64,000 nt of DNA from Polyangiaceae bacterium (GTDB lineage: Bacteria > Myxococcota_A > Polyangia > Polyangiales > Polyangiaceae). This document shows positions 7,213 through 16,033 of this stretch, piece after piece. The translations under genes and the position numbers were made by a program. Each line of letters opens with the position of its first letter. The first letter of the stretch is position 1. A model generated the notes under the pieces. It ran no database searches and was not told the DNA's origin. It saw only the letters and a program-made list of their open reading frames with translations. Location of the stretch: contig JABFXY010000056.1 in the NCBI GenBank assembly GCA_013361525.1, positions 25,196 to 89,195 of the forward strand, written 5' to 3'.

Positions 7213-8991
7213 ATGTCCCTCGCATTCCGCCTAGCGCTCGCGCTCGTGCTGGTCGCAGTCGGCGCGACTGCGCTGTGGGGTTTGAGCGTTCGACAGACAT
7301 CGCAGCGCCTGCTCGAGGCCGAGTTCGACGCGAGGATCGAGGCGGCGACGACGGAGGTGCGGGAGGCCCTCGTCGCGGAGGCCGACCAACTGCGGGATCT
7401 GACGCTGCCCCTCTGCAAACGCGGCACGTTCTTCGACCGCGCGCTGCTCGACTACGAACGTGCCAAGGGTGACTTGGCCGTTTTGCAACAAGAGACGGGC
7501 GCACAGCTCGCGCTCAAACACCACGTCCCTGACGAAGCCGTCTCCCGCTCGCTGGACGAGCTGTCGCTCGTAACGACCGACGGCACGATCTTGTCGTCGT
7601 CGACGCGGTCGCTCGTCGGTCGCAAAGACGCGCGGATGGCGGGGCTCGTTCGGTCCGGGCAAGACGGGACGCCGCAGCTCCGGCCGCGCGCTGCGGGCGG
7701 CGACCCTTCGATCGAGGTCTCGTGCGCGCGGACCGTCCACGAATACACGCTCGGCCTCGTCGCCTCGCGAAAGATCGAGTCGATCCTCGAGCGCGTCGGC
7801 CGCGCTCACGGCGTGACCCTCACCGCGATCGATCCCGAGGGTGACGTCCCCACCGCATCGAGGCGCCAAGCGGTGCGCGTCATGCAACTCACCGAGGTGC
7901 CGGGCCTCGCGGTGGTCGCGACCATGCCGCGCGATCGATTGCTGGATGCGCTCGAGCGCCTCGACCGGGAGATCCTCGCGAGCGGTGGGGTCGCGGGCCT
8001 CGCGGCGCTTTTGCTCGCGGTGATCCTCGGTCGCAGCCTCGCGAAGCCGTTGCGCGAGCTGGCGCACGAGACACGTGAGGTCGTGAGCGGCGAGCCACGC
8101 CCGGTCCGCGTTCGTGGCGGCCTCGAGATTCGCGAGCTCGCGCGCAGCTTCAACAAGACCATCGACGAGCTCGGCAAGATGAAGAAGCGCCTCGCGGTCA
8201 CCGAGCGCATCGCTGCCCGCCGCGAGATCGCGCGCCAGGTCGCGCACGAGATCAAGAACCCGCTCGCGCCGATCCGCGCGGCGGTCGAGACGCTGCGGCG
8301 CCTGCGCGATCGCGGCGACGAGCGCTTCGACGAGTACTTCGACGAGGCGACGCGCACCGTGCTCGAGGAGGTCCATCGCATCACGAACATCGTGAGCGAG
8401 TTCACCAAGTTCCAGCGGCTGCCCGCGCCAAACCCGGAGCCGATGGATCTCGTCGCGGCCGCGAAAGGCGTCGTCAGCCTGCATGCGGCAGATCCGGACC
8501 TCGTCCGCACCGACGCCGCGAACGCCGAGCCTCGCGTCGAGCTCACCTCGGAGAACGACATTCCGCAGGTCCGCGCCGATCGCGATCAGATCATCCAGGT
8601 CCTCACCAACCTCATTCAGAACGGCCTCGAAGCCGCTGCTGCGCTGCGCCCCGACCCGCGCGTTGTCGTCACCATCGGGCGTGTCGACGACGCGCACGTG
8701 CGCATCGTCGTGCGCGACAACGGACCGGGCGTCGCGGAAGAGATGCGAGAGCGACTCTTCGAGGCTTACGCGACGAGCAAACCCACGGGGACCGGGCTCG
8801 GCCTCGCGATCTGCCAGCGCATCGTCTTCGAGCATGGCGGCGAGATCGCGTACCGCCCCGCGACGAAAGGCGGGGCAGTGTTCGAGCTCCGACTGCCAAT
8901 CAACGGCCCCACCCTGCTCGAAAAGCCGCTCGAAACGACGGCACAGCCGGTGAGCCGACACGTGGATTCGTCGAGAACCGGCGGGGAATAG
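7213..8991 (+). CDS. Membrane sensor histidine kinase (NtrY-like)
   Basis: A 592-residue kinase using ATG 7213, which puts the first membrane segment at residues 3-24. The frame is open further upstream but that part is not protein-like. A periplasmic sensor region is followed by a second membrane segment (about 257-273), a HAMP linker (about 274-326), and a HisKA domain with the phospho-acceptor His345 in VAHEIKNPLAP. The ATPase domain shows the N box (NLIQNGLEAA), G1 (DNGPGV) and G2 (GTGLGLAI). The HEIKNPLAP context and HAMP arrangement are like NtrY-type kinases. No response regulator is adjacent; the divergent Fis-type regulator lacks a receiver domain, so the partner is unknown. Confidence 0.92.
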   Translation: MSLAFRLALALVLVAVGATALWGLSVRQTSQRLLEAEFDARIEAATTEVREALVAEADQLRDLTLPLCKRGTFFDRALLDYERAKGDLAVLQQETGAQLALKHHVPDEAVSRSLDELSLVTTDGTILSSSTRSLVGRKDARMAGLVRSGQDGTPQLRPRAAGGDPSIEVSCARTVHEYTLGLVASRKIESILERVGRAHGVTLTAIDPEGDVPTASRRQAVRVMQLTEVPGLAVVATMPRDRLLDALERLDREILASGGVAGLAALLLAVILGRSLAKPLRELAHETREVVSGEPRPVRVRGGLEIRELARSFNKTIDELGKMKKRLAVTERIAARREIARQVAHEIKNPLAPIRAAVETLRRLRDRGDERFDEYFDEATRTVLEEVHRITNIVSEFTKFQRLPAPNPEPMDLVAAAKGVVSLHAADPDLVRTDAANAEPRVELTSENDIPQVRADRDQIIQVLTNLIQNGLEAAAALRPDPRVVVTIGRVDDAHVRIVVRDNGPGVAEEMRERLFEAYATSKPTGTGLGLAICQRIVFEHGGEIAYRPATKGGAVFELRLPINGPTLLEKPLETTAQPVSRHVDSSRTGGE

Positions 8992-9022
8992 CGGCCGCCG
9001 CTCGGCGGCTGTCGCTGGTCGC

Positions 9023-9520
9023 ATGTCGCTTGGATCCAGGTCTCGCGGTCACGCGATCTTGTTCGCGGGCGCGCTCGCGGCCGGCGCCCTCGGCGCGCTC
9101 TTCGATCAAGTGACGGTCACGATCTCGCCGGCGTATTTCCTCCTCGGTAAAGGCGTCGACGCGGCCGACGATCTTCGCCTCGCGGCTGCATGGATCGGCT
9201 TTCGCGGTGGCCTTGCGCTCGGCGCGCTCGCCGCGGGTGCCGGTGTCTGGATCGAGCCTCGGACGCGCGATTTTCGATGGGCGCGTCATGGCGCAGCCAT
9301 CGCTGCGACGGCGCTCTTGTTCGCGTGTTTCGGGGGGCCGATCATGCGCGCGCTGGATCCGTTCGACGTGCGCGCCGATAGCGCCGGCGTCCTCTCGGAC
9401 GCCGAAGCTTCGAGCTACCTGCTGGTCTGGGGCGCGCACATCGGCGTCTATGCCGGTGCGGTCCTCGCCGTCGTGGTCGCGCTTCTCCGTGCGCGATCGC
9501 GCGAACGTCACTCGGCCTGA
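9023..9520 (+). CDS. Hypothetical integral membrane protein
   Basis: A 165-residue protein from ATG 9023 with about four hydrophobic spans: near residues 10-30, 55-75, 88-105 and 135-155. No catalytic or transport motif is recognisable. It begins 31 bp after the histidine kinase and could share its transcript, which would suggest a role in the same envelope-sensing unit; that is inference only. Its last 13 bases overlap the convergent gene at 9508. Confidence 0.7.
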   Translation: MSLGSRSRGHAILFAGALAAGALGALFDQVTVTISPAYFLLGKGVDAADDLRLAAAWIGFRGGLALGALAAGAGVWIEPRTRDFRWARHGAAIAATALLFACFGGPIMRALDPFDVRADSAGVLSDAEASSYLLVWGAHIGVYAGAVLAVVVALLRARSRERHSA

Positions 9521-9843
9521 AGGCAATCCGACAGCGTCGCGCGCTCTTCTGCGCACGCAGACGGATCGTCCAACGTCGAGCGGCCCTCGTCGTTGCAGAT
9601 CGTGTGCTGCTCGGTGCAGGAGAACACCGCCTCGGCGTCGTCACCGCACCCGTTCTCGTCCGCGTTCTCCAGCGTCGCTTGCCCGTTGTCGAGGCAGGCT
9701 CGACGGCCCTCCTCGCTACACCCTTCGTCGCAGCTGCACGCCTTGTCACACGCAGCCACGTAGCCCCCCTCGCGGGAGCAGGAGCAGACGAGCGCCGAAA
9801 GCCAAGCTGCTGCGAGGGCCGACGACAATGCGCCTCTTTTCAT
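9508..9843 (-). CDS. Small Cys-rich lipoprotein
   Basis: A 111-residue protein starting at ATG 9843 (MKRGALSS), since the frame upstream of this Met is not signal-like. The signal peptide ends LVCSC, giving two candidate lipidation cysteines. The mature part carries around ten further cysteines (for example ACDKACSCDEGC and a later C-x6-C pattern), suggesting a disulfide-knotted secreted domain. No family is recognised. Its 3' end overlaps the convergent membrane-protein gene by 13 bp. Confidence 0.72.
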   Translation of the reverse strand: MKRGALSSALAAAWLSALVCSCSREGGYVAACDKACSCDEGCSEEGRRACLDNGQATLENADENGCGDDAEAVFSCTEQHTICNDEGRSTLDDPSACAEERATLSDCLQAE

Positions 9844-10025
9844 GCCCCAGACGATACGGGGAGGCCGCCGGCAGGGTCGAACACGGCGCAGGAACACAAC
9901 ATGCGATCAAACCCTGGCGATCGCGCGATCTGCGCGGATTTCACTTAATCCCGGGGGCTAGGTTGCCTGACAAAGTCGTCACGTGGGCCGTGGATGCCCG
10001 GCTGCGAACATGCTCGAGTGGAGCG

Positions 10026-11324
10026 ATGTCGGATCTGGACGACCGCATCGGATCGTTACAACTCGGCGCTTTTCGCATCTTACGCCGGCTCGGGGAGGGC
10101 TCGTTCGCGACCGCGTTCCTCGCGGAGCAGATGGGAACCGAGCGCCTCGCGGTCGTGAAGATCGCCAGGGCGGAGAAGCTCCCGTCCGGCGCGAGCGTGC
10201 GGGACGCGTTCGCGCGCGAAGTCCGAGCGGCGACCCGCGTCTCCCACCCGAACCTGGTCTCGATCTACTTCGCCGGTGAGACCACCGACGGCTTGCCTGC
10301 ATACGCGATGGAGTACGTGCCCGGCTTCACGTTCGACGCGCGCATGACGAGGTGCTCGTTCCTCCCGCTGCGCGAGATGGAAGCCTATTTCGCGCAGATC
10401 GCGCGTGCGCTTCGAAGCCTGCACGCCGCGGGAATCGTGCACCGCGACGTCTCTCCGAACAACGTGATGGTCACCGTCGACGAGGAGGGTCAGCCCAAAG
10501 CGACGCTGCTCGATCTCGGTATCGCCCTCCTCCACGGTTACACCGACGCCGACGCGATCGCGGGCACGCCGGGTTACACCGCGCCCGAGCAGCTGCGCGG
10601 TGAAGCCGCACCTGCGTCCGACATGTTCGCGCTCGGCGCGCTGCTCTTCTACGCGGTCACAGGCGCGGCGCTGTTCAACGACGAAGACGACGTCTCCGCG
10701 GTCATGACGAAGACCAGCGAGCTCAGCCGCTCACCGGATCCGCGCGAGCGACGCCCCGCGCTGCCCGCGGCGATGGCGTCGCTCGTGATGAGCCTGCTCG
10801 ATCCCCGCCCGACCAATCGCCCGACCGCGAGCGCCTTCATCGAGCGATGGCCGACCGCGATGCGCGCGATGTTCGACGCCGCTGCGACGGTCACCGTTCC
10901 CATCCCCCGCGAGATCGTGCTGCGACAGCCTCGCGTCCCGACGCTCCTCGCGATCCGCGTCGATCCTTCGACGAAACAGCTCGTCTCGAAGCGTGCATCG
11001 CTCGCCGGGTGGAACGTCGATTTCGCCGACGATGCCCGCGCCGCGACCCGCGCACAGGAGGGTCGCTACGACGCGTTCCTTCTTCCGGCCGACCTGCAGC
11101 AGCCGAGCACCCGCGCGGTCGCGCGCCACCTGCGCGAGTTCCACCCGAGCTGCCCCATCATCCTCGCGTTCTACAGCCAAGACCAAGAGATGGAGTCGCT
11201 CGACTTCCGCCCACACCTCATCGTTCGCCTGCCCCAGAACGCGAACGGCCTGTGGTTCTTCCTTCGCGCGCTCACACCCGAGGACGACGAAGAAGAGTTC
11301 GAGCCCGTCGTGATGCGCGGCTGA
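10026..11324 (+). CDS. Ser/Thr protein kinase with receiver-like C-terminal domain
   Basis: A 432-residue cytoplasmic kinase from ATG 10026, preceded by GTGGAGCG. The kinase domain (about 14-280) has a Gly-rich loop (LGEGSFATAF), catalytic Lys45, H139-R140-D141 with Asn downstream (SPNNVMV), D163-L164-G165 in place of DFG, and GTPGYTAPEQL. It should therefore be active. Residues about 300-425 look like a response-regulator-type fold (LLAIRVDPSTKQL, YDAFLLPADL, CPIILAFYSQD), but the usual acidic pocket and phospho-Asp are not obvious. There is no membrane segment, unlike the other kinases here. Confidence 0.9.
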   Translation: MSDLDDRIGSLQLGAFRILRRLGEGSFATAFLAEQMGTERLAVVKIARAEKLPSGASVRDAFAREVRAATRVSHPNLVSIYFAGETTDGLPAYAMEYVPGFTFDARMTRCSFLPLREMEAYFAQIARALRSLHAAGIVHRDVSPNNVMVTVDEEGQPKATLLDLGIALLHGYTDADAIAGTPGYTAPEQLRGEAAPASDMFALGALLFYAVTGAALFNDEDDVSAVMTKTSELSRSPDPRERRPALPAAMASLVMSLLDPRPTNRPTASAFIERWPTAMRAMFDAAATVTVPIPREIVLRQPRVPTLLAIRVDPSTKQLVSKRASLAGWNVDFADDARAATRAQEGRYDAFLLPADLQQPSTRAVARHLREFHPSCPIILAFYSQDQEMESLDFRPHLIVRLPQNANGLWFFLRALTPEDDEEEFEPVVMRG

Positions 11325-11551
11325 GCGACCCTCCTCGAGAACCAAACCTTCGACGAGCGCGCCCGCGACGAGCCTGCTTTTAGGCCCCAAAAACGCGCAT
11401 TTGCCAAGACGACGTCGCGCGGCCGCGATTTGTTGCGCGGCGGCCAATTTGTCATGGGTTCGAGCGTGGTGCTCCGTTCGCCGCCCCATTATGGTGCTCG
11501 GCGATGCACCGTTCGCAAAACCCAGCCTTCGGCTGGGTTGACCCGACAACC
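11325..11551 (+). promoter_or_regulatory. Leader with two mutually exclusive hairpins before the large lipoprotein gene
   Basis: Intergenic leader of 227 bp. Hairpin 1: AACCCAGCC (11519-11527) with GGCTGGGTT (11531-11539), 3-nt loop. Hairpin 2: GGTTG (11536-11540) with CAACC (11547-11551), directly abutting ATG 11552. The two share GGTT, so they cannot form together. This could be a terminator of the upstream kinase gene or a translational switch for the downstream gene; no T-run follows hairpin 1. Confidence 0.45.
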
Positions 11552-14329
11552 ATGAAGCCCAGCGCTCACACCTCTGCCGAAATGCGGAGCGACCGGCCCG
11601 CTCGCCCGTCAGGGCGGGCCGCGTCGCGAGCTCGGCACACGGGAGCGGTGGGTCTGACCGCTATCGTCACCCTCGTGCTCGCCACGGCTTGCTCGACGAC
11701 GACCAAGATGCCGAAGGCCTCTGTCGGCAAGTCACCGCACGCAGTCGGTCCTTCGAGCAAGCTCGCGGGTCCGCCCGGTCTCGAAGCGGTCGAGCTCGCG
11801 TCGCTCGAAAGCCCGGACGCCCCCGTCGCGTTCGCCATGGGACCGAAGGGCGGATTGTTCGCCTACGTACAAGGCGGCCGCTTGTTCGCGCGCGCGGTCT
11901 CACCCGGCCCGACGTCGAGCGGCGAAGCGGTCGCGCTCGGGAACGCGGGCGTCCTCGGCGTCGCGTTTTCGGTGCGGCCGCGAGCGGATGGCACGTTCAT
12001 CGTGTTCTGGGGCGAGCGCGTCGATCAGAACCACGTGTTCAAAGCGCAGCGCGTTGGCGCAGACGGCAAGCCGATCGGTCAGGCGCTCGCGATGCCACCG
12101 GTCGCGGATGCGGGCGTGACCTTCGCGGACGTCGCCATCCTCGGTGACCGCGCTCTCGTCGTGCACGAGGTGTCCCGCGGAGATCGAATCTCGGTGTACG
12201 TGACGCCGATCGCATCCGCGTTCGACAAGTTCGAGGGCGCGTCGAAGCCCGTCGTCGAAGGTGCGCTCGCTTGGTACCCCGCGGAGTCGGAGGCGGGACT
12301 CGGCATCGTGACCGTCGTCGAAGCACCATCCGGCGCGGAGTCGACCGATCCGACCCCGCAGAGCGGCCTGCTCCAGTTCATGCTCGTCGACCCCAGCGGA
12401 AAGGCCGGCGCGAAGAAGCCTGTCGGCGGCACGCAAACGGCGCAGATCGACGCGCAGATCGCCGCCGTTCAAGGTGGGTACGTCGTCGCTTGGACCGACG
12501 AAGCCCAGGACGACGGCGCGGTGCGCGTCGCCACGTTGTCGAAGGACGGAACGGTCGTCGGTCAACCTTCGTGGGTAGCGCCACCGATCGGACAACAAGC
12601 ATTCGTCTCGCTTGCGGCGGATCCGTCGGGCCGCGGCGCACGCGCGCTCGTCGCCTGGGAGAACGTCGGGCAGGCCTCGGGCACGGCGCGCATCATCCAC
12701 CTCGCGACGGTCGACGCCAAAGGCACGATCGCGCCGGAGCGAACGCGCATGCTCTATGCCGACAGCGATCGCCCCGCGCTCGTCGCGGACGGCGACGGCT
12801 TCGCAGCGCTCACGCTCGCGCCCGCGATGGCGAACGAAGAGACGCAATCCGCGGAGACGCCTTCCTATCCGACGCTCGTGCGCCTCGGCCCGGATCTGTC
12901 GGTGCGCTGGTCGGAGCCGGTTCGCTTCGGCGGTGCGCTCGCGCGAGACGGCGTGCCGGCGTTCGCGTGGAACCCGACCTGCGCCGCCTCGTCTTGTTAT
13001 GCGCTCGCCGCGGATGGGCCTGGGCCGACCGCGTTCTATGTCGCATCGAGCGCCGATCGCGCGAGCCCGTGGAAACCGCCGGCATGGCGCGCGGACGAAG
13101 AGCGGTCACCGAAGGTGCTCGGTCTGCGCAGCATGGCCGAGGGCCCGCGCCTCGCGAGCGCAGACGCGACCAAGCTCGGCGCGGACGGACCGGAGGCGGT
13201 CGCGTGGGTGACGTATTTCCTCGAAGGAGCCAATGCAGAAGCTGCTCCGAAGGGCGAGCCGCCGTATGCGGCGACGCTCGGTGTTCGCTTCACGACCGCC
13301 GACGGCAAACCTTCGGAGCCGGTCATCGTCTCCAAGCGCGCGCTCTCGCTCGGCGGGGTGTCGGTCGCGCCTGCTCCGGGCGGGAAGAAGTCCGAAGCGG
13401 TCGTGGCGTGGGTCGCGAGCGACAAGGGCGGCCCGCAGGTGTTCGCCACGAAGGTCGACGTCGACGGCAAGAAGGTCGCACAGAAGAAGGTCACCACGGT
13501 CACCCGCAGCGGCGCGAAGTCCTCGGGCAAAGGCGGCGACGATCACACGCTTTACGCATCGAGCGTGGCGATCGCGCCGTCTCCGATCGAAGGCGACAAG
13601 AGCGGCTCCGACGGGCTCGTCCTTGCGTGGGTCGACACCCGCGACAAGAACGGCGAGCTCTACGTCGCGCGGCTCAACAAGGATCTCGAAAAGAGCGTGC
13701 CCGACAAACGGATCACGAATGCCGCGGGTGACGCGTCCGACGTGAGCATCGCGGTCCGGGGCAGCGACACCTTCATCGCGTTCGCGGATGCGCGCGAGGG
13801 CAAACCGTCGGACATCTACTTCTCGCACCTCGACGCGTTCTCCCTGAAAGAGAAGGACGACGACGGCAGGGTGTACGCGTCCGCGGGGCGCTCGCGCGCG
13901 CCGCACATCGCGCTCGCCGGCTCGAAGATCATCCTCGCCTGGATCGAGGAAGACGCGGCCGCGGAGGCAAAACCCGCCACCCTGCGCGTCGCCGAGGTCG
14001 ACACCAGTGGTCGCCTCATCCAACCGCCCCGCACACTCGAAGCACCGGGCGGCGCCAGCATCACCGGCTTCGGGCTCTCTTGCGGCGACACGATCGCGAC
14101 GTGCCGCCTCGCCCTGTCGTGGGGCACCGCCGATGGCCGGACGGAGATCGGCGCCGTGACGCTCGATGCCTCGGGCGCGCCGTCCGCGGTGCGCCGCCTC
14201 GGAACGCTCGCATCGGGACCGTACGCCGAGCCGTCGTTCACGTTCGGCGATCGAGCCGCGACGTCGCTCTATTACGCAGAAGACCTCGGCGACCGCGGCC
14301 GTTTGCGGCAGCTGAAGCTCGGCTGGTAA
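11552..14329 (+). CDS. Large exported beta-propeller-like lipoprotein
   Basis: A 925-residue protein taken from ATG 11552; ATG 11504 and ATG 11582 are in-frame alternatives. A long basic N-region precedes a hydrophobic core and the lipobox ATAC, followed by a Thr/Lys/Ser linker, so it is probably an outer-membrane lipoprotein. The rest is beta-rich with recurring units of the type VAWVD-R-x-G-ELYVARL and ILAWIEED-x-A (near residues 290, 370, 690 and 800), as in WD40/TolB-like propellers. No enzyme motif is seen. Whether it is a scaffold or a binding protein is unknown. It is convergent with the CxxCH lipoprotein gene that follows. Confidence 0.83.
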   Translation: MKPSAHTSAEMRSDRPARPSGRAASRARHTGAVGLTAIVTLVLATACSTTTKMPKASVGKSPHAVGPSSKLAGPPGLEAVELASLESPDAPVAFAMGPKGGLFAYVQGGRLFARAVSPGPTSSGEAVALGNAGVLGVAFSVRPRADGTFIVFWGERVDQNHVFKAQRVGADGKPIGQALAMPPVADAGVTFADVAILGDRALVVHEVSRGDRISVYVTPIASAFDKFEGASKPVVEGALAWYPAESEAGLGIVTVVEAPSGAESTDPTPQSGLLQFMLVDPSGKAGAKKPVGGTQTAQIDAQIAAVQGGYVVAWTDEAQDDGAVRVATLSKDGTVVGQPSWVAPPIGQQAFVSLAADPSGRGARALVAWENVGQASGTARIIHLATVDAKGTIAPERTRMLYADSDRPALVADGDGFAALTLAPAMANEETQSAETPSYPTLVRLGPDLSVRWSEPVRFGGALARDGVPAFAWNPTCAASSCYALAADGPGPTAFYVASSADRASPWKPPAWRADEERSPKVLGLRSMAEGPRLASADATKLGADGPEAVAWVTYFLEGANAEAAPKGEPPYAATLGVRFTTADGKPSEPVIVSKRALSLGGVSVAPAPGGKKSEAVVAWVASDKGGPQVFATKVDVDGKKVAQKKVTTVTRSGAKSSGKGGDDHTLYASSVAIAPSPIEGDKSGSDGLVLAWVDTRDKNGELYVARLNKDLEKSVPDKRITNAAGDASDVSIAVRGSDTFIAFADAREGKPSDIYFSHLDAFSLKEKDDDGRVYASAGRSRAPHIALAGSKIILAWIEEDAAAEAKPATLRVAEVDTSGRLIQPPRTLEAPGGASITGFGLSCGDTIATCRLALSWGTADGRTEIGAVTLDASGAPSAVRRLGTLASGPYAEPSFTFGDRAATSLYYAEDLGDRGRLRQLKLGW

Positions 14330-14338
14330 CGAATTGGC

Positions 14339-14374
14339 TACCTCGGCCCGCCGCGATCACCGCGCGCCGAGGTA
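14339..14374. terminator. Bidirectional terminator candidate between convergent genes
   Basis: TACCTCGG (14339-14346) pairs with CCGAGGTA (14367-14374), enclosing a GC-rich 20-nt segment that can fold further. It starts 9 bp after the stop of the plus-strand lipoprotein gene and overlaps the last codons of the minus-strand gene. No T-run is present. Confidence 0.4.
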
Positions 14375-16033
14375 ATAGGCCTCTTCGTCGGCGAACAATT
14401 GCCCGAGATGGTCTCCGCTCGTCACGGCCCAGGAGTAATCCGTCGGAAAATTGTTACGTAGCTCGCTCGTGCCGAAGCCCGCGAACAGCAGAATGTCTTC
14501 GCTCCTGAGGTCCGTGCCGCCGTGCTGGTGGCATCCGATGCAGTTCGTCTTCGCGTTGCCGTGCCCCTCTTCGATATATGGATTCGAGCACCACGACGTA
14601 TTGTCGACACCTGAATAGACGGCGTCGAGCGCCGCCCCGAGCGAGGGGTAATCGCCCGCGAATCCCCCATTCGATTGGGCGTCGCCTTCGGCAAACGCGG
14701 TGACCACGCACATCTTGTAGTTGCGCCACGGCCCCTCGAGACTTTCGATCGAAGCTGGTCGATCCGCGCCGAAATCCTCATTGGGGCTCTCGGACCAAAA
14801 GAGGGTAATCCACACCCAATGGTCGAGCTCTTTCGTCATGATGTGGAGACCGGCCAATCGATAGGTCGAGCCGTTCGGCAGGGTCAGCGTATAGATGTCG
14901 TCCGGGCTCGGGTCGGCCTCGCCGTCCGGCACCTCCCAGCTCACGTTGCCGGCGAGGCGGGCGGCGAGCGCGGAAGCCGACGTCGAATACGTGGGTACGG
15001 TCATCTCGAAGTCGGCGCGCCGATAATCGGCTTTGACGACGACGGCGTCGCCGGGGAATGGTCCGTCGAGGCATGCCGACCAAGGCGGTCGCGTGCTCAG
15101 CCGCGTCACCTCGACGACGGATTCGATCGGCGCATCATCCGCGGACACAGAGACGACGGCCGTCGCAGGGCCTTCGATTTCGCACGGTTCGGCTGCGGCG
15201 ACCCGACAGACGACGTCGCCCGCCCGAACGACGAGCTCGGCTCCGCCGACATCGGGTCCGTCCTCGAGGACGACCCGCAACGTCTCGTCGTCACCAATCG
15301 CATACGAGCCGACCTCGCGGCGCTCGCAGGCGTCGGCGGCCACACCCTCGCGGGCGACGTCCACTGTCTCCACGGGGCCTCGAACATCCGCAGGAGGAGG
15401 ACCGTCGTCATGACACGTCAGGATCTCCGGGTAACTCGAGATCAGATGTCGCGCGGCGCCCGGGCTGTAGACCACGCGCGAAATCCCGCCTAGGCCTGCG
15501 ACGTCGCTCGCGGTGTCGATCGCAGCGAGATATTCCTGATAACGCTCTTCGGGCCAATTGGGCAGCTCTTCGACCGAATGCAGATTCCAGGCGAAGTTAT
15601 CGTCCAAATCGGTTTTCGAGAACCGCTTGCGAGCTTGTTTGTCTTCCGCCGGCAGCGCGCCGTACATGCGGTGGAAGACGCGCCGCAGATCGTCCAAGTC
15701 GTACCAAGTTTGGAATGTCGGTATCGCCGCGGGGAGGTCCGGTGAGCCCAGCGATTGGGAGAGCGGGACGTCGGCCAGCACCTTCGCCGCGATTTTCCAC
15801 GCGGTCTCGCGGCGCAGGCGCTGCGAATGCGCGAGCACCTCGTCCTGCCCGCGCAGCTCGAAGTCCGCGGGATAGGCCGCTGCTTCGCCGACGATCTTGC
15901 GATCGACGGCGGTGAGCGCAGCCTGGCTCGTCCCTTCCGAACAGACCGGAGGGTCGGGCTCCGTTTCGGGCGGAGCCTCACAACCCGCCAGTACGACGGC
16001 CCAAAGAAGCGCCGCTGTGCGGCGCCGTTTCAC
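14357..16033 (-). CDS. CxxCH (haem-motif) lipoprotein
   Basis: A 558-residue protein starting at GTG 16033, whose last bases overlap the stop of the upstream gene (GTGA). Signal peptide with lipobox LAGC, then an acidic Pro-rich linker. The bulk is unrecognised, with a central beta-rich region. Near the C-terminus the motif C498-I-G-C501-H502 fits covalent haem c attachment, and the following QHGGTDLR is also seen around such sites in bacterial exported cytochromes. Only one CxxCH is present, so it would be a monohaem protein if matured. It is coupled to another CxxCH lipoprotein upstream, suggesting that both act together in the periplasm or at the outer membrane. Confidence 0.83.
   Translation of the reverse strand: MKRRRTAALLWAVVLAGCEAPPETEPDPPVCSEGTSQAALTAVDRKIVGEAAAYPADFELRGQDEVLAHSQRLRRETAWKIAAKVLADVPLSQSLGSPDLPAAIPTFQTWYDLDDLRRVFHRMYGALPAEDKQARKRFSKTDLDDNFAWNLHSVEELPNWPEERYQEYLAAIDTASDVAGLGGISRVVYSPGAARHLISSYPEILTCHDDGPPPADVRGPVETVDVAREGVAADACERREVGSYAIGDDETLRVVLEDGPDVGGAELVVRAGDVVCRVAAAEPCEIEGPATAVVSVSADDAPIESVVEVTRLSTRPPWSACLDGPFPGDAVVVKADYRRADFEMTVPTYSTSASALAARLAGNVSWEVPDGEADPSPDDIYTLTLPNGSTYRLAGLHIMTKELDHWVWITLFWSESPNEDFGADRPASIESLEGPWRNYKMCVVTAFAEGDAQSNGGFAGDYPSLGAALDAVYSGVDNTSWCSNPYIEEGHGNAKTNCIGCHQHGGTDLRSEDILLFAGFGTSELRNNFPTDYSWAVTSGDHLGQLFADEEAYYLGAR

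Noticed and set aside
7231..9024. Minus-strand frame of about 600 codons opposite the histidine kinase gene
   Set aside because: The plus strand encodes complete HAMP, HisKA and ATPase domains; the antisense frame is Arg/Asp-rich noise.
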